Positions 35,877 through 48,055 of a DNA stretch of 64,000 bases are shown piece after piece. The notes beneath the pieces are model-generated. The model did not search any database and was not told the origin of the DNA. It worked only from the letters and a program-made list of their open reading frames with translations. The position numbers and the translations under genes are program-made. Origin of the DNA: Gonatopus flavifemur (taxonomy: Eukaryota > Arthropoda > Insecta > Hymenoptera > Dryinidae). The first letter of the stretch is position 1, and every line of letters starts with the position of its first letter. The stretch lies in the NCBI GenBank assembly GCA_018340375.1, contig JAFFJZ010000010.1, positions 3,472,001 through 3,536,000 of the forward strand, read 5' to 3'.

Positions 35877-36339
35877 TACTACATATTTTGGTGTTATATG
35901 AAATGATGAATATATAAATAAGTTTGTCATGTTTGGTTGTTGAAAATGTATTCCTACGTTCCTATATTTCAAATTTTGTTCAACTTTGTTTGTTTTGTTA
36001 GCCATTGTGACCGTGAAAATATTCTTAATTATATGATGAATTATATGATGAATATACAACGAACAAAGTTAATGTTTGACACACTGTTTGTTGATTTGAG
36101 TGTTCAATTTGGTGTTTCTTCAATACAATTCTTTGTAAAAATGCTGATGATCGGTGAGCACACACGAATGTGCTTTTTCCTCTTAATATCGGGTGGTATA
36201 TTATATATGGGATGATTATAATTGAGAAGAAAGGAACGTTCATCTAAAATCCCCATGTGTCACTCAATTATCATACTTTTCAATAACTATAACTGGAATT
36301 TTGGTAATGTTTATATAATCTCTTCTCTCAGTGTTGCCA

Positions 36340-36475
36340 CAATACCACGTTACGATTTGTAATATACTGTAGATATTGCAATATTGCTGCAGTATGGCAT
36401 TGTGACTTGTAATATTTCATCAAGATTGAAATATGGCTGCTATATCGCAGCACTATTACGTGGTGTGTGAGAAGA
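36340..36475. repeat. ACCACGT-tipped inverted repeat
   Basis: CAATACCACGTTACGATTTG on the left opposes GCACTATTACGTGGTGTG on the right. Between them are TTGCAATATTGCTGCAGTAT and ATATGGCTGCTATAT words. TCTCTTCTCTCAGTG ends just before it and may be the right tip of another CACTG-class element. Confidence 0.45.
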
Positions 36476-36749
36476 TTCAACGTCGCCAAATAAATGAAAT
36501 AAGAAATAGTGCTTCAAATGGTTCTTTATTACATTGAAGTTGATTACAATACTGTTTAATTCAACTGTATATCCGCAGAAACTTCAGTCAGATTCCTTAC
36601 AACGGTGATTAATCATATCCATGCAACTGACCTTGTCAACTGGGTGTAGCATTGCAAAACATCCTGGAATTCAATGCAAAACAATATATCGAAATATATC
36701 CACGTGAAATTTTCCTTTTCATTTCATATCCATTGGCTCTTCATGGACT

Positions 36750-37072
36750 AGCAATAAGAGCATTGCTGACATTTTATTGTTGAATATACAAAAATTCTTC
36801 TTCTTATAGCAATATATAGTTGTCTTATTAACAATAAAATTGTCAATTCAGCAATTTTATTGCTGGTTGATATGTGACAATTCAGCATTGTCATATGTCA
36901 ACCTACAATAAAAATCGTAAAAATATGACCGTTAACATTGCTGAATTGACAATTCTATTGTTAACAAGACAACACGTATTGCTATAAGAACAAAAATTAT
37001 TGTATTTTCAACAATAAAATGTCAACAATTCTGTGATCGCTAGTTCTACGAAACACATTTTTCTCAGTGAAG
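36750..37072. mobile_element. TTGTTAACAATA-word hairpin element (about 320 bp)
   Basis: A left arm with GACATTTTATTGTTGAATAT, CTTATAGCAATA, GTTGTCTTATTAACAATA and ATTGTCAATTCAGCAAT is matched in inverted order on the right. The right tip is TTTTTCTCAGTG, a CACTG-class tip; the left tip is unclear. The arms are about 110 bp. Confidence 0.65.
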
Positions 37073-37109
37073 ATTGCAACAATTTTGTACAGTGTATGTA
37101 CTATGTGTA

Positions 37110-37409
37110 CCCTCAGAGAAAAAGAGTTGCTCAAACAGCAAACCTCGAAAATTTGCTTTGCTGATATGGCAAGACTTGTGGCAGAATTTGCAAAAAATTT
37201 GCTATTACAGCAAAAATCTTGCTCTTTTAACAAGCGCTTGCCATTCAGCAATCCGGAATCGTAGATATACACATGACTGGAAAATTCCGCTGAATTAGCA
37301 AATATCTTGCTGAAATGTCAATATTTTTGCTGTAATAGCAACCGTTTTGCTAATTTAGCAAAGCAGATTTTTCGGAATCGCTTCTTCAGCAAGAATGTTT
37401 CTCTGCTTG
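37110..37409. mobile_element. TTGCTG-word foldback element, full copy (300 bp)
   Basis: The left tip is CCCTCAGAGAAAAAGAG and the right tip GTTTCTCTGCTTG, flanked by TA. The interior repeats TTGCTG, CAGCAA and TTTGCTAA in both orientations, with GGAATCG at two inner positions. The truncated copy at 2042-2227 confirms the right part. Confidence 0.65.
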
Positions 37410-38751
37410 TATCAGGGCGCTTGAAAGGAAATTTTTTGCTTTTTTGTCTCGGAACTTCTCGAATGTTTCTATTTGATATAACAAAAATTTCAACAATTTC
37501 AGTTTCCCATTTAATCAACATGGAAAACAGTTTTTTTTTTATTAACATTGAATTTACACATGATTAACTCAATTTTTTCACAAATAACCATAGCATATTT
37601 TTCAAGTTTTTAGTATATTTTGCATGTCGGTATCATTCAAATGCCATGAAACTTAGAGTATAATCAGTTTAGGGGGGGTTAGTTGTATGGTGTGAATTTC
37701 AAACGAATTGGAATTGAAGGATGAAAGTGGTAAGCACTGAGCTTCGAAACAAAATCGGAAAATTTCGTAAACATCGTTATCATGCGGATAACTTCCGTTC
37801 CTATTATCCAATTTTCTAGAAATTTTCATCACAGCTTTATGCAGTGTGGATCGCAGTCCTATATAAATTCCAACCTGATTCTCTAAGAAAAACGGAAGAG
37901 AGAAAGAAAACATGTTACTGAAAATTATGATTTTGCGACCGGGCATGTCTTCGCTTCCTGTTATCCGGTTTGAATGAAATTTTTACCACGTTCTCATTGT
38001 GATTCGATAGTGTTCCCACATGAGTTCCATCCCAATGGATTGAAAACTGGGGAACATTTTCTATTACGATCCGCGTTATTTGACAAGCTTTCAAGCAAAT
38101 CGGAAGCGAGGGGAGGACAGGGTAAGCATCAAGCTTTGAAACAGTGTTTCTTTCCAATAATAACGAGGTAGCCATGTGACAATTCGTTTTTTTAAGCACC
38201 CTAATGTATATAGTAGATCGTAATTGGATTTGATTAAACTTACTGTATATTTGAATCCCAAGCGTCGAGAAAAATAGTATATATTGGTTATTACTGGATG
38301 TTGGTCGATTAATATTTGTCGTGCAGAATCCTCAAAGCAGTTTTTGAACGAACAGAATCGCGAAAATCGTGTCCGTCAGATATAAAAACAGTCATGAAGC
38401 ATATCAAAATACAATTAAATATTTCTCTTCCTCAGCACGCTGAGAACGATTTTTTCCACACGTGGATAAATATTCTCAATGTATTTCATTGGCATGAGAA
38501 AGAAAAAAAATTTGTTGAATTTTGTTTATTTTTGGCACAGCAATACAATGGAAACACAGTTTGTTCCAGCCAAACAAAATTTTGGTTTAAATGAACGCAA
38601 AGAAACTTTTTGGTTGACTGAAATAAAATTCATTCCGAGTGAACAAAATTTGGTTCACAATAATTAAGGCTTTTATACAGACAAATAAATTTTGTTTATC
38701 CTAAATAAATTTTATTTCAGCCAACTAAAAAGTTAAATCAACGTTTTCTCA

Positions 38752-39494
38752 CTCTCTAAATCTGAATCAGTAAAAAACCTCTGATTCACAATGAAATTTC
38801 ACTGATTCCATCAGTCCTAAGGCGTCCACTGAGAATCAGTTGAAAATCACTGATTCAATCAGTGCAAACCACTGGTTCAATCAGTGAAACCAGTGACCTG
38901 ATCAGAAAAGAAAAATATCATGGTAAAAAAGATTATCTTTTCTGAGACCTGAATCCAGACCCGCAGCGTCCCAGTCGCTCACCATAACCGCTCAGCTATC
39001 GAATCTCACTTGGATAGGATAGAATTATAGATGTACTTGAAGAACGTCAGATCTTTGGAATACTTATATCTCAAAGAGGGTTGCTTATGTGGACGAATAG
39101 CTTGAAGGTTTTCAGTTTATTAAAACCATGCGGATCTGTATTGTTTATAATTATTTCAAACACCTTGTGCAAGCGACTACTTGCATATTATTTCTCTTAT
39201 ATGAATGTTGGCATTATAATTTGCGAATGTATTTTTTCGAGTATATTTTTTCAGAGTATATATAACGTAATAATGTAATTCTTAATTAAAATGTACACAT
39301 TTCAAAAAATTTTATTCACATACCACAAAGTTTCATTTTATTTTTCGAATATACTTTGAAAGAAACTGCAATTCATCTGCTTACTGATTCTCAGTGCTTT
39401 TCACTAGCAAACCAGTGAAATATACTGAAATCTCAGTGGTTACAAAAATCACTGATTCAAACAGTGGTTTTTTCACTGATTCAGATTTAGAGAG
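38752..39494. mobile_element. CTCTCTAAAT-class element, GAATCAGT words, tRNA-like core (743 bp)
   Basis: The tips CTCTCTAAATCTGAATCAGT and ACTGATTCAGATTTAGAGAG are exact inverted repeats of 20 bp. CA lies outside both ends as a direct repeat. GATTCA/TGAATC words fill both flanks. The centre is not word-like and includes a tRNA-like segment on the reverse strand. Confidence 0.8.
38944..39010 (-). other. tRNA-like segment, reverse strand
   Basis: On the reverse strand TAGCTGAGCGGTTA is a perfect A box with the start of a D-loop, followed about 40 bases later by GGGTCTGGATTC, a weak B box. The anticodon-arm region GAGCGACTGGGACGCTGC can form a stem. It is probably a decayed tRNA or SINE head. 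Confidence 0.45.
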
Positions 39495-40178
39495 CAGTGT
39501 AAAATTCAATAAGAATGCATACGCTTTAACGAACTTCAATGGAAGTCAACAAATTTCACCAAAAGTTTCTGGAATTTTTGGACAATTATCAAATTTGACC
39601 AAAATTTCATTGAATTCAGTTAAATTTTGCTGATTTTCAATGAAAATCGAAAGTGAAGGAAATTTTTCCATCAGGACTATAGCGTGACACGAGAATAAAT
39701 TATATTCTTCGCATTATTTTTACGAGAATTCATGTGACACGATCGGTGTTCTTATCATTATCCACGCGTATCTGAAATCTGACATTGACTTATCACGGGA
39801 CATAAGTTTGATTGTTTGAAACTGTCACATGGACACCGAAAAGTCGTGTGGCACGTGTCCTCTCTAAATCCGAATGATTCCGCGGTTGAAAAATTAACAC
39901 CGCCAAATTTTTTACAGTTTACACAGGCAAAATGAACTGTGAATTTCACCGGAACTCCGGTTACTGTATGCATAAACCCAGATAGCGAAAAGTGCCACTG
40001 CAATGTTTATGAAACGTAGAAGAGGTTTTCTGAACGTTCAAAAAACGACATATTTTGCTGTTGGGAAAGTCCATGGACAGCAAAGGAGATCTGTCATCTT
40101 CACCGGGATTCTTGATAAATTTACCGGATTTCTTGTTAAATTGACCAAGTGAATTTAACAAGAATTCTGATGAAAGTA

Positions 40179-40367
40179 CACTGTACAAAATTGGCGGTGT
40201 TAGAAAAAATTCACACCAAATAGTGTTTTTTCAACACCATGCGGTGTCATTCTAACACTATTTGGTGTTATTCTGACACCGATTTTGGGGTGGACTTGTA
40301 TAGAATCCACGTTGTGTCAATTTTGTGTTAATTCTGACACCGTTTTGGCACCGCTTTTGTTACAGTG
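40179..40367. mobile_element. CACTG-class MITE, GGTGTTA words (189 bp)
   Basis: The tips CACTGTACAAAATTGGCGGTG and CACCGCTTTTGTTACAGTG are inverted and flanked by TA. GGTGTTA and TAACACC words recur throughout. It directly abuts the next element, sharing one TA. Confidence 0.8.
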
Positions 40368-40369
40368 TA

Positions 40370-40578
40370 CTCTGTAAATCTCGCGGAGTTAAAACATCAC
40401 TCTCGAAGAGTGGAAATACTGCATGTCCAGGAAGAGTGAGATTGCACTCTTAATGGGTGACTTTTCACTCCCACAGAGTGAAGTTTCAACCCCGTTTGAA
40501 CAGTGGACTGTCACCTTCTTTTAAGAGTTAAATCCTCACTCCAAGGCAGTGAAAATTCACTCCAAGAAATTCAGAGAG
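40370..40578. mobile_element. CTCTCTAAAT-class MITE, GAGTGAA words (209 bp)
   Basis: The left tip CTCTGTAAATCTCGCGGAG and right tip CTCCAAGAAATTCAGAGAG are inverted and flanked by TA. It is related to 48345-48566, 57176-57456 and 63020-63528 but more diverged. Confidence 0.7.
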
Positions 40579-40784
40579 TAGCAGATAATCCTTCCCGTCC
40601 ATTTAGTAACCGGAGCTTCGATAAGATCAACAGTTCATTTTTTCCGTGTATTATGATTTAAATTGCAAAACGTTCCTGTTTCGTGGACTGTTTTGCATAG
40701 GAAGACAAATGTTTCTAATTTTCGTGATTATGTTCGGTAGAATATGCTGGACGTATATTTTTGTAAAAATATGTCCGTCCTAGT

Positions 40785-40930
40785 GTTTTGTTCTCGTCTC
40801 GCCGAGACTGACCAGGTCTCGATTTCGGTTTCGATTCGGTTTCGGAATTTATGATCTCCTCTCGGTCTCGAGTCGAGATTTTCGCCATTGAACTCTCGAC
40901 TTGGCAGGTATCGTCTCGATCTCCAAAAGT
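40785..40930. repeat. CTCGTCTCG-word repeat
   Basis: TCTCGTCTCGCCGAGACTG, GGTCTCGATTTCGG, CGGTCTCGAGTCGAGA and TATCGTCTCGATCTCC follow one another. Similar words occur at 60521-60630 and 61430-61500. No clear tips were seen. Confidence 0.45.
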
Positions 40931-40999
40931 AATTATTCGTTCATTCGTTTCTCATAACTGTAATTATTGATCAATATGTAAATAGCAGTCTCCAATGAT

Positions 41000-42640
41000 T
41001 TCTCTTCTAATAATTTCACACGGTTCGCGTATATTCTCCCAAAACAATATCCAATATAAACAGCACATTGCCCGATATCCGCATGATGGAAATGACGGGG
41101 AGAGAGCATCCCGTCTTTCGAATGTAGGACAATTTTTTTTTCTTCATCAAAAATACTTAATTTTGGCTTCACTTTGAGGAATTATCCCACCTCCTAATAT
41201 TGGATCATCCACAAAAGAAGAGAAAGGAATTCATAAAATCGTGTTGAAAAGTTCATTATTAATGAAGGAACTTTGTTGCATTCGCTTATGGGGAAAAAAT
41301 TTCACAATCATTTCTCAAAGAGGGTGTATAATAAGTTTTGCGTACAACATTGACTCCTACCGCAAAATTCTGGGAAAAAAGAGGGAAAGTGAAACCGCTT
41401 ATGCAATACAGGGAAAAGTTTGAATTCGATTAATAATAATCTCAACAGCGTGAAAATTAATATACTAAGTGTAATGAGAAAGTAGGTAAAATGATATTTT
41501 CATAATTACGTTTCTGACGATGCAAATGTGCATCATGATGAAATTCAATATTCTATACTAGATCGTTACATCGATCCCTTGTGGATGATAACACGATATA
41601 CACCAGTGTCTACTAGATTATCCGAATAGCGAAGCGGGACGCGCACATCACTCATCTTTCATAATCAATTATATATAAGCACAACTATCGTTCGACAAAA
41701 AATGTCAACATGGTACATCCCGCATTACTTTCTAAGGTACTATACCAACATCTTGTAACAATTACTGGATATCACATTTTTCTAATATCAGATGGAGTCT
41801 GATACATTCTCGATTTGTAATTCACCCACTTTTGATGTTAATCGTTGAATTATCGGGTTTTACGTGACTGACACAGTCGGTCGATGTTCGATGACCTTAT
41901 TCCATTCTAAATTTCTTCCATTCTATCCTTGTAAAAATATGGATAAAAACTGAGATTGTGTAGGTCAAACTTTAATATTTCCTTACTCGGTGTTTCAAGG
42001 ATGTGAATACAAGAAAAAATATGTTCAGCCTCCCTGGTAGAAATTTGTCTGAGCATTCCATTCACCATCCACGTACCAGATGGGATCCATACGGAGCCAA
42101 CTGGATAACACATTTCAGTCAATTTGACTTCAGTGCTCGAACATTTAGTTGATTTATGTAGATTTTTCATGCGTCAACTGATCGTACGGTAACATTGATA
42201 GTCAGAGGAATAAAAGGAAGCCCAAACGTTTCAATTTGTCACTCAAGATTATTTTATTGAGATAAATTGAAAAGCCACGTTCTTGACTCGAGATTACATT
42301 TGAAAATACATTCTCACCTTATTCATATCTGTGATTTGACAGAAAAAAACATGATCTCACATTTCTAATTAACAATTTGAACTACATTCTAGCAATTCCC
42401 TGATGGGACACCTGGATGGGTACAGGCTAGGACCTAACTTAACATCTGGGGAAACTAGCTGAGGCTCATTTAATTGCCAATCATAATTTCTACTAGGGCT
42501 GCTTCTCGATAATTCATGGAATAAAAATCTACAAAAGCAGATATCCGAAGAGGGTCGATTGTTAACACAAATCCCCTCTTCCAAGGATTGAATTGATTGT
42601 CTCTTCACATGACAGTAAAGAACACTGGATTCCCTTTTCG
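41000..42640. other. gene-free stretch
   Basis: No gene, RNA or bounded repeat was recognised. Composition is AT-rich, and frames are short and without motifs. Confidence 0.45.
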
Positions 42641-42649
42641 CATTTCCCC

Positions 42650-42755
42650 AACAATGATACTTTGGCCAAACCCTCAACTGCTGGTGTTTCAAAGGCCCAG
42701 TAACGGCTCTTCGACGGACCATCAGCGGCCCATTGAAACACCAGTAATCATTGTT
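42650..42755. repeat. short hairpin, ACTGGTGTTTCAA arm
   Basis: AACAATGATACTTTGGCC and CTGGTGTTTCAAAGGCC on the left oppose GGCCCATTGAAACACCAG and ATCATTGTT on the right. The arms are about 35 bp with an internal interruption. No matching flanks were found. Confidence 0.55.
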
Positions 42756-43019
42756 CGTAGGGATCATTCAAATTCTGATGTATACGGTGAACGTTTTCGT
42801 GCCGATATCAGTGATCGAATGAAGTATATTTTCAAATATCACGTTCTTCGGGTCCATATCCATGTATGTAGTTTCATGAGATGGAAGCTGTTTTATATTC
42901 GGAATATTTTTGTGAATACGTTGTGTATTCATCACAAATCCTTTACTTACGTACGATAATATAGAAGAGTCACGTTTGATCGCTCGAGAACATCCCGTAT
43001 ATTTCGGTTTGGCGAACAC

Positions 43020-44440
43020 GCGAGGCGAACGTGAAAGTCAACTTTAGCATTGTACTGAACAAAAAACAAATGCACAGATTGGAACTCATAAGAATTATGT
43101 AAAACAAGAGAATGTCATTGAACCAAGGTCAAGAGCGCGCATGTGGCATGTCATCAAGATGATTTTATAGGATCTTCAGAGAAGATAATAGACTTGATGA
43201 TAGAAATCCAGTATACAAGTTCTTTTAAGATTCTTGACCTATTACAATACGTGGAATCTGAAATCATGTGATACAACTTAATGAAATGAAAACGATGCGT
43301 GTAATACTTCTCGTGCATACAAAATCAAGGAAACGTCCAGGAATGAGCATTCAATCCAAAAATTTCTTGGCAGTTTTGCTGAAATTTTTGTTTGTTTCGT
43401 TGGAAACTCCTCGGATTGGTTTGTTGCTTTCGGAATTCTTTGAAAAAGATTCTACAAAATCGAATTATTTATTATTATCCACGTGGTAGGCAATGATATG
43501 AATATTTCGTAACTTTCCGTAATGATATAAGGTATTATTTGTGAGGAGACTATAAATGCGATGCGAAGGTATTTATAGATAACTTAAATCGGAGAGAAGA
43601 ATCGTAGGGTTCATAAGATTCGTATATCACATCACGAGAGTGTCGTATCTACTCAATGATTTTTTAACTTCCACGAAATTTTTGGAGATCTTTATTTAAC
43701 TTTACATTCGTAATGCAATAATGCGATAATTGTACGGTCCCGTGGATGAGTGGAATAATCTTATTCCCCTAAATATAGTGAAAAGAATCATTCTCGTAGA
43801 TTTCTGTTGAACAATAGTCAATAATGAACATTAAAGACATGATTATGGAATTCCTTTACGGTCTACCTCAAGATACAGTTCATTTAATTGATGATCAAAT
43901 CACTTTTTACTGTACATAATTCTAATGCACAGTCGGCGAACTGTTTTATCTTGATTTAATCGTTCGTTTTTATACGAATTCGCCTTCTTATGGGCGTGAA
44001 CGGTGATAAATCAGTTGAATCGATTCAAAGTAGTCTTTTATTACTCTGAATTGTTCTTCTACCTCCATACTTTTGCGTCAAGTATTATGCCTATCATCGA
44101 AATGATTGTATGAGTTTACTTTTATAATCATGAATGATGCCATGTTTACGGTGCATATGCTTCGTCAATTTAAATAATCGTAATTCTATCATTTCTATTC
44201 CAACGATGTACATGTTATGAAATTTCATTATATTTTATGATACTTTTGTTGCCCAGTGACGGATTAAATGATCGTATATGAAGAATTATAGAATTTGAAC
44301 ACATTTACATGATATTCTCATGATTGTGTGAAAAACTTGCACATGAAGCGATGATTCATGGCGAAATTGAAATTATGCATTATAGTGCGGGAATTATCAA
44401 TTTTATCTGATAAGCTGTACCATTTTGAAAGATCCTCTGA
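43020..44440. other. gene-free AT-rich stretch
   Basis: Nothing recognisable was found. CACGGAGAATTATTTTTC at about 44447 resembles a CACGG left tip, and AAGAATTC words follow to about 44660, but no matching right end with equal flanks could be set. Confidence 0.4.
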
Positions 44441-45234
44441 TAACACACGGAGAATTATTTTTCAAAAACAAGAATAGAATTCTTCAAGAGCTGTCTTCGA
44501 ACTGTGTTACAACTAGCCCCTCGTTCCCCTACTCAAACAAAGAACTCGTTAACGTCCCAAACATTGAACTCCTCCACAGCTCTTTATGAATTCATTAGTT
44601 CGAAAACAATCCTTGAAGAATTCTGTTCTTGCTTTTGAAGAAGAATTCTTCTTGTGTTATTAGGGTATATCGCACGAGTATAGTCATTTGATCTTGAATA
44701 GAGAAGCGGAGGTTGTATCAAGGACAATAACATTTTCTCAAAAGCAGACATCAGATTTTTGATCGAAGAATATCGAATTGTACGTTCAGATGCTTTCAAA
44801 ACACTGGTTTATGACTTTTTTGTGGTAAAAAACCTTGGATTTAAGAGCACACAGAGTTTTGATATCGCAAACATTGGCTAACCCATGGTTAACTCCCACT
44901 AAATAGTTCCTTCAGTAGAATAGAAAGTGATATGAGGCTATAATATTTTTTACTGACAACCGCTATGTTGACATGAATAACAATTACGTGAAGGAATAGC
45001 AATAATAAGAATCACAACATGTAACTGTGAGATACAACTGACCAGATGTAGTGTACAGTGGATCACAAAAGTATCTTCTTCCGTGAAATTTGAATGTGAG
45101 AAATCATATGTATCATTTTTTTCTCCCAGTTTTTGACAGGATATTCCATGTTCGGTGATTCTGGGCGAAACCAGGTAGAAATTTTGTGAGTTTTTGACTG
45201 GAAATCCTGGCACCAAAACCGTTCAAAGCCTGCA

Positions 45235-45439
45235 CACTGAACAAAATATTTAGGTACCCTTACTCCAAATCAGTTCCAGTAATTAGATACAGTTGTTGAT
45301 ATTTGGATAACTAAAACGGGCGTTGGCTCAACTAAATTCAAATTTAATTCCCCTGACTTTAGTCGCTGTTACTGATTTGAAGTTGTCTTTCCACAACTAA
45401 CTTCAGTTCATTCGGTCAAATAAATTATTTTTTTCAGTG
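45235..45439. mobile_element. CACTG-class foldback element inserted in a neighbour's tip (205 bp)
   Basis: The tips CACTGAACAAAATATTT and AAATTATTTTTTTCAGTG are inverted. CA flanks it on both sides, and the right-hand CA is the first two bases of the next element. The interior has AACTAAA, AGTTGT and ACAACTAACTTCAGTT words. Confidence 0.75.
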
Positions 45440-45686
45440 CACTGAGAGAAAAGATTTATTCAAATACTCGACAGCTAGGAAATTTAGTGACTGTAAATAA
45501 AAATTGAATCACGCCAGCTTAATTTTATTTGTAAGAACTGAATTTTTTATTCCCACTGTATAAACCATTTTATTCATATTTTAGACAGCCAAACTTTTGT
45601 TTACCCCAACTAGAGTCTAGCTAGCGTGAATAAAAATCTAGCTGCGGTAACTAACATTTAGTTGTCCCAACAACTTTCTCTCAGTG
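45440..45686 (+). mobile_element. CACYGAGAG foldback MITE, copy 2 (247 bp)
   Basis: The tips are CACTGAGAGAAAAG and CTTTCTCTCAGTG. TG lies outside each end, a direct match. It aligns with 3511-3762 along its length, including TAAATAAAAAT, TTTTTTATTCCCA and AGAGTCTAGCTRGCGT. Confidence 0.85.
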
Positions 45687-45801
45687 TGACAACTGTTTCC
45701 TTGTCCGAATTTGCCTGGCATTTTCAGCGGGACCTGTGTTACCAGAAACAAAGGAACAAGAGCGCCGAGACCGGAATACATTGGTAGTTCCGGAAACAGC
45801 A

Positions 45802-45955
45802 CACTGAAAAAAAATGCAGTGGAGCCAACCTCGCGGCGAGTTTAAATACGGTGAATCTCGCCGCGAAGTTGAGTTATCTGAATATCGATTGAAGTAAATG
45901 CTTATTCGGTCAATTCAATCAATATTCAGTTGACTCAACTTCGCGGTTTTCAGTA
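45802..45955. mobile_element. CACTG-class MITE, CTCGCGGCGAG words (154 bp)
   Basis: The left tip CACTGAAAAAAAATG and right tip CGCGGTTTTCAGTA are inverted with one change, flanked by CA on both sides. AACCTCGCGGCGAG, TCGCCGCGAAGTTGAG and CTCAACTTCGCGG words fill it. Confidence 0.65.
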
Positions 45956-46167
45956 CAGTATTTGATTGGATGTAGGCCGTTGTATCTCAGAATTTCTGGC
46001 ATCACTGTGGGGAGGAATCCTAAATCTCTTTGTTGAACATAATTTTTATATAACTGTGGAAAAATTGGAGTGAGTAAAAAAAGTAATTGATTCATATTCC
46101 AGTTCATGACTTTCTCCCCCAGAATACCGTACATGATTCATCTTAAAACATGAATTATCGAAGACCG

Positions 46168-46572
46168 TTCTTCAAAATCAGTTGATCTGCGTGTATGATT
46201 GCATTTAAAAGTATCCTATTACCATTAAGTGAAGTTCTATCCTTACTTAGATCAATGAAATCTAGCTTGGTGTGTAAAACTAGTGTGTAGGATTAATTAT
46301 GGTAGGAAGGTCGGGCCAGCACTGGCCCGATGGTTATCCCCAAGTCTTCAGCCATTGTAAATTAAAAATTCAGTCAATATTTATGAACATTGTGCCACTC
46401 ATGTGGGCAATATTTGCACAATTGTTCTCAACGAATGCTCAATTTTTACGCTTGTGCCAAGCTTGTACCAAATCTAGTGACCAATTGTTCTTCACGGAAG
46501 TTTGTTTCTGACACATGTGCCAACCTTGGGACAAGCTTGGGTTTTTTTCAGTCTTGGCGATACCTGCATGGG
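46168..46572 (-). repeat. 0.8 kb dispersed repeat, truncated copy A
   Basis: It matches the 49 kb and 56 kb copies in opposite orientation. Shared features include the GGGCCAGCACTGGCCCGAT block, the ACTAGTGTGTAGGATTAATTA block and the terminal AGTCTTGGCGATACCTGCATGGG. The end distal to the CATGGG tip is missing. The open frame it contains (GRSGQHWPDGYPQVFSH) recurs in the other copies but has no known domain. Confidence 0.75.
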
Positions 46573-47849
46573 ACTTTTAAAATTCAATTCCAGCATGAAT
46601 GATCTTCTTAATATGAATAGAAAAACAAGTTTCTGTTCAGTGTAAATTGTATAAACTTACTTGAAGTGTATTGGTCAATGATTTGATCCCTGATAAGATC
46701 TTACCATTCCAAGCGGTAACCACATAACTAGATGCTTTACTTTTTTTCCATAGTCCATTATAGTGCAATTTATGCATGCCACTCATTTTAGACATTGATA
46801 TGTTTGCATTATTATCTGATTACTTTCATAAATTAATGATGAACAATAAGACTACTAGTGATTTTTTGGCATTGATTGATAGTGTTTTTTTTACCATACG
46901 AATGTTTAAATCTCTCGTCTCAATCTGGTTCGATAAAAACTAGCACCTTTTGTTTATATCCTTAAACAGGAGTTCTACGAATATATTGTTCGTACACACA
47001 TGTCACTCCGATGCTTAGTTTATTTTGAATAAATTAGTTACGTGTATACTCAATGATCGAAGGAATGATTTGTCGCGTTAGAAAACATCATAGTCCTGTT
47101 GAATAAGTTTTCTGTCAGTGTATAATGATTCTTATTTGCGTATATCCACGACGAACGATGGAATTCTTGGATAGATATTACACGCTACAGGAGTATCATG
47201 TTACGCGTTATAAGATTCGTCAACTATTAGCACGATGCATCGTGTTGATATATGTGTAACACACTTGCAAACTGATTTGAATTTGAATGAAATTGGAACC
47301 TTTTCATAATCATCTTGATATACTGAAAGAAATCATTGATTCACAAACAGATTTTCTGATTCATAAGCAAAACATAGATTCAAGAGCATGATTTATGATT
47401 AAATACGTGATAAACAAATCACTCGGCACAGAAGAAGCTGATATTTCCGATAATTGACCATTACCACAACTCCATTGATCACTTAATCACCAGCACTTCA
47501 CTAATGAGATCATAAGAATGAGTGTTTTTTTTTCGTGTATAATGCACTTGCATCACCAATTAATTCCAACAAACGGTGTATCGTAGAATCCACCAACCTC
47601 CTACTTGAAATCAGATGAAAAGGAAAAACCCAACCAATTGGTGACACAGTTTATTCCTCAGCGGCGAATATTTTGATATCTTCTGTACACTGAAGAGGAA
47701 GGAACAAGCCTAGCGATCAGCCTAGCTGAATCTCTGAAAAGTCTAGAGAAGATTACGTCATACGAAATTTCCGTAACAGGAAGGCTTTTTGGAAATAATT
47801 GATCTAAAAAGGGAACGCCAGCGAAATTGTTCTATGGCAGCTTATTGAA

Positions 47850-48051
47850 GGGATATTAGCGGCGTGGCAGTAGCCAAATCGTTTATAACAAACTACGGGC
47901 AAACACGTCATATTAATTGAAATATCGCTGCGTACAGCACTCCTCTGATTCAATTAGAAGTGCTGTACAGAGCGATATTTTGACTAAAATGAAGCGTTTG
48001 GCCGTAGTTCGTCATAAATGATTTTGCTGCTGCCACGCCGCTAGTATACTC
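47850..48051. mobile_element. palindromic MITE, first of an adjacent pair
   Basis: GGGATATTAGCGGCGTGGCAG on the left opposes CTGCCACGCCGCTAGTATAC on the right; arms continue through CAAACTACGGGCAAACACG and CGTTTGGCCGTAGTTCG to a central GTACAGCACT/AGTGCTGTAC hairpin. The whole element is one long hairpin of about 200 bp. Confidence 0.75.
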
Positions 48052-48055
48052 TTCA

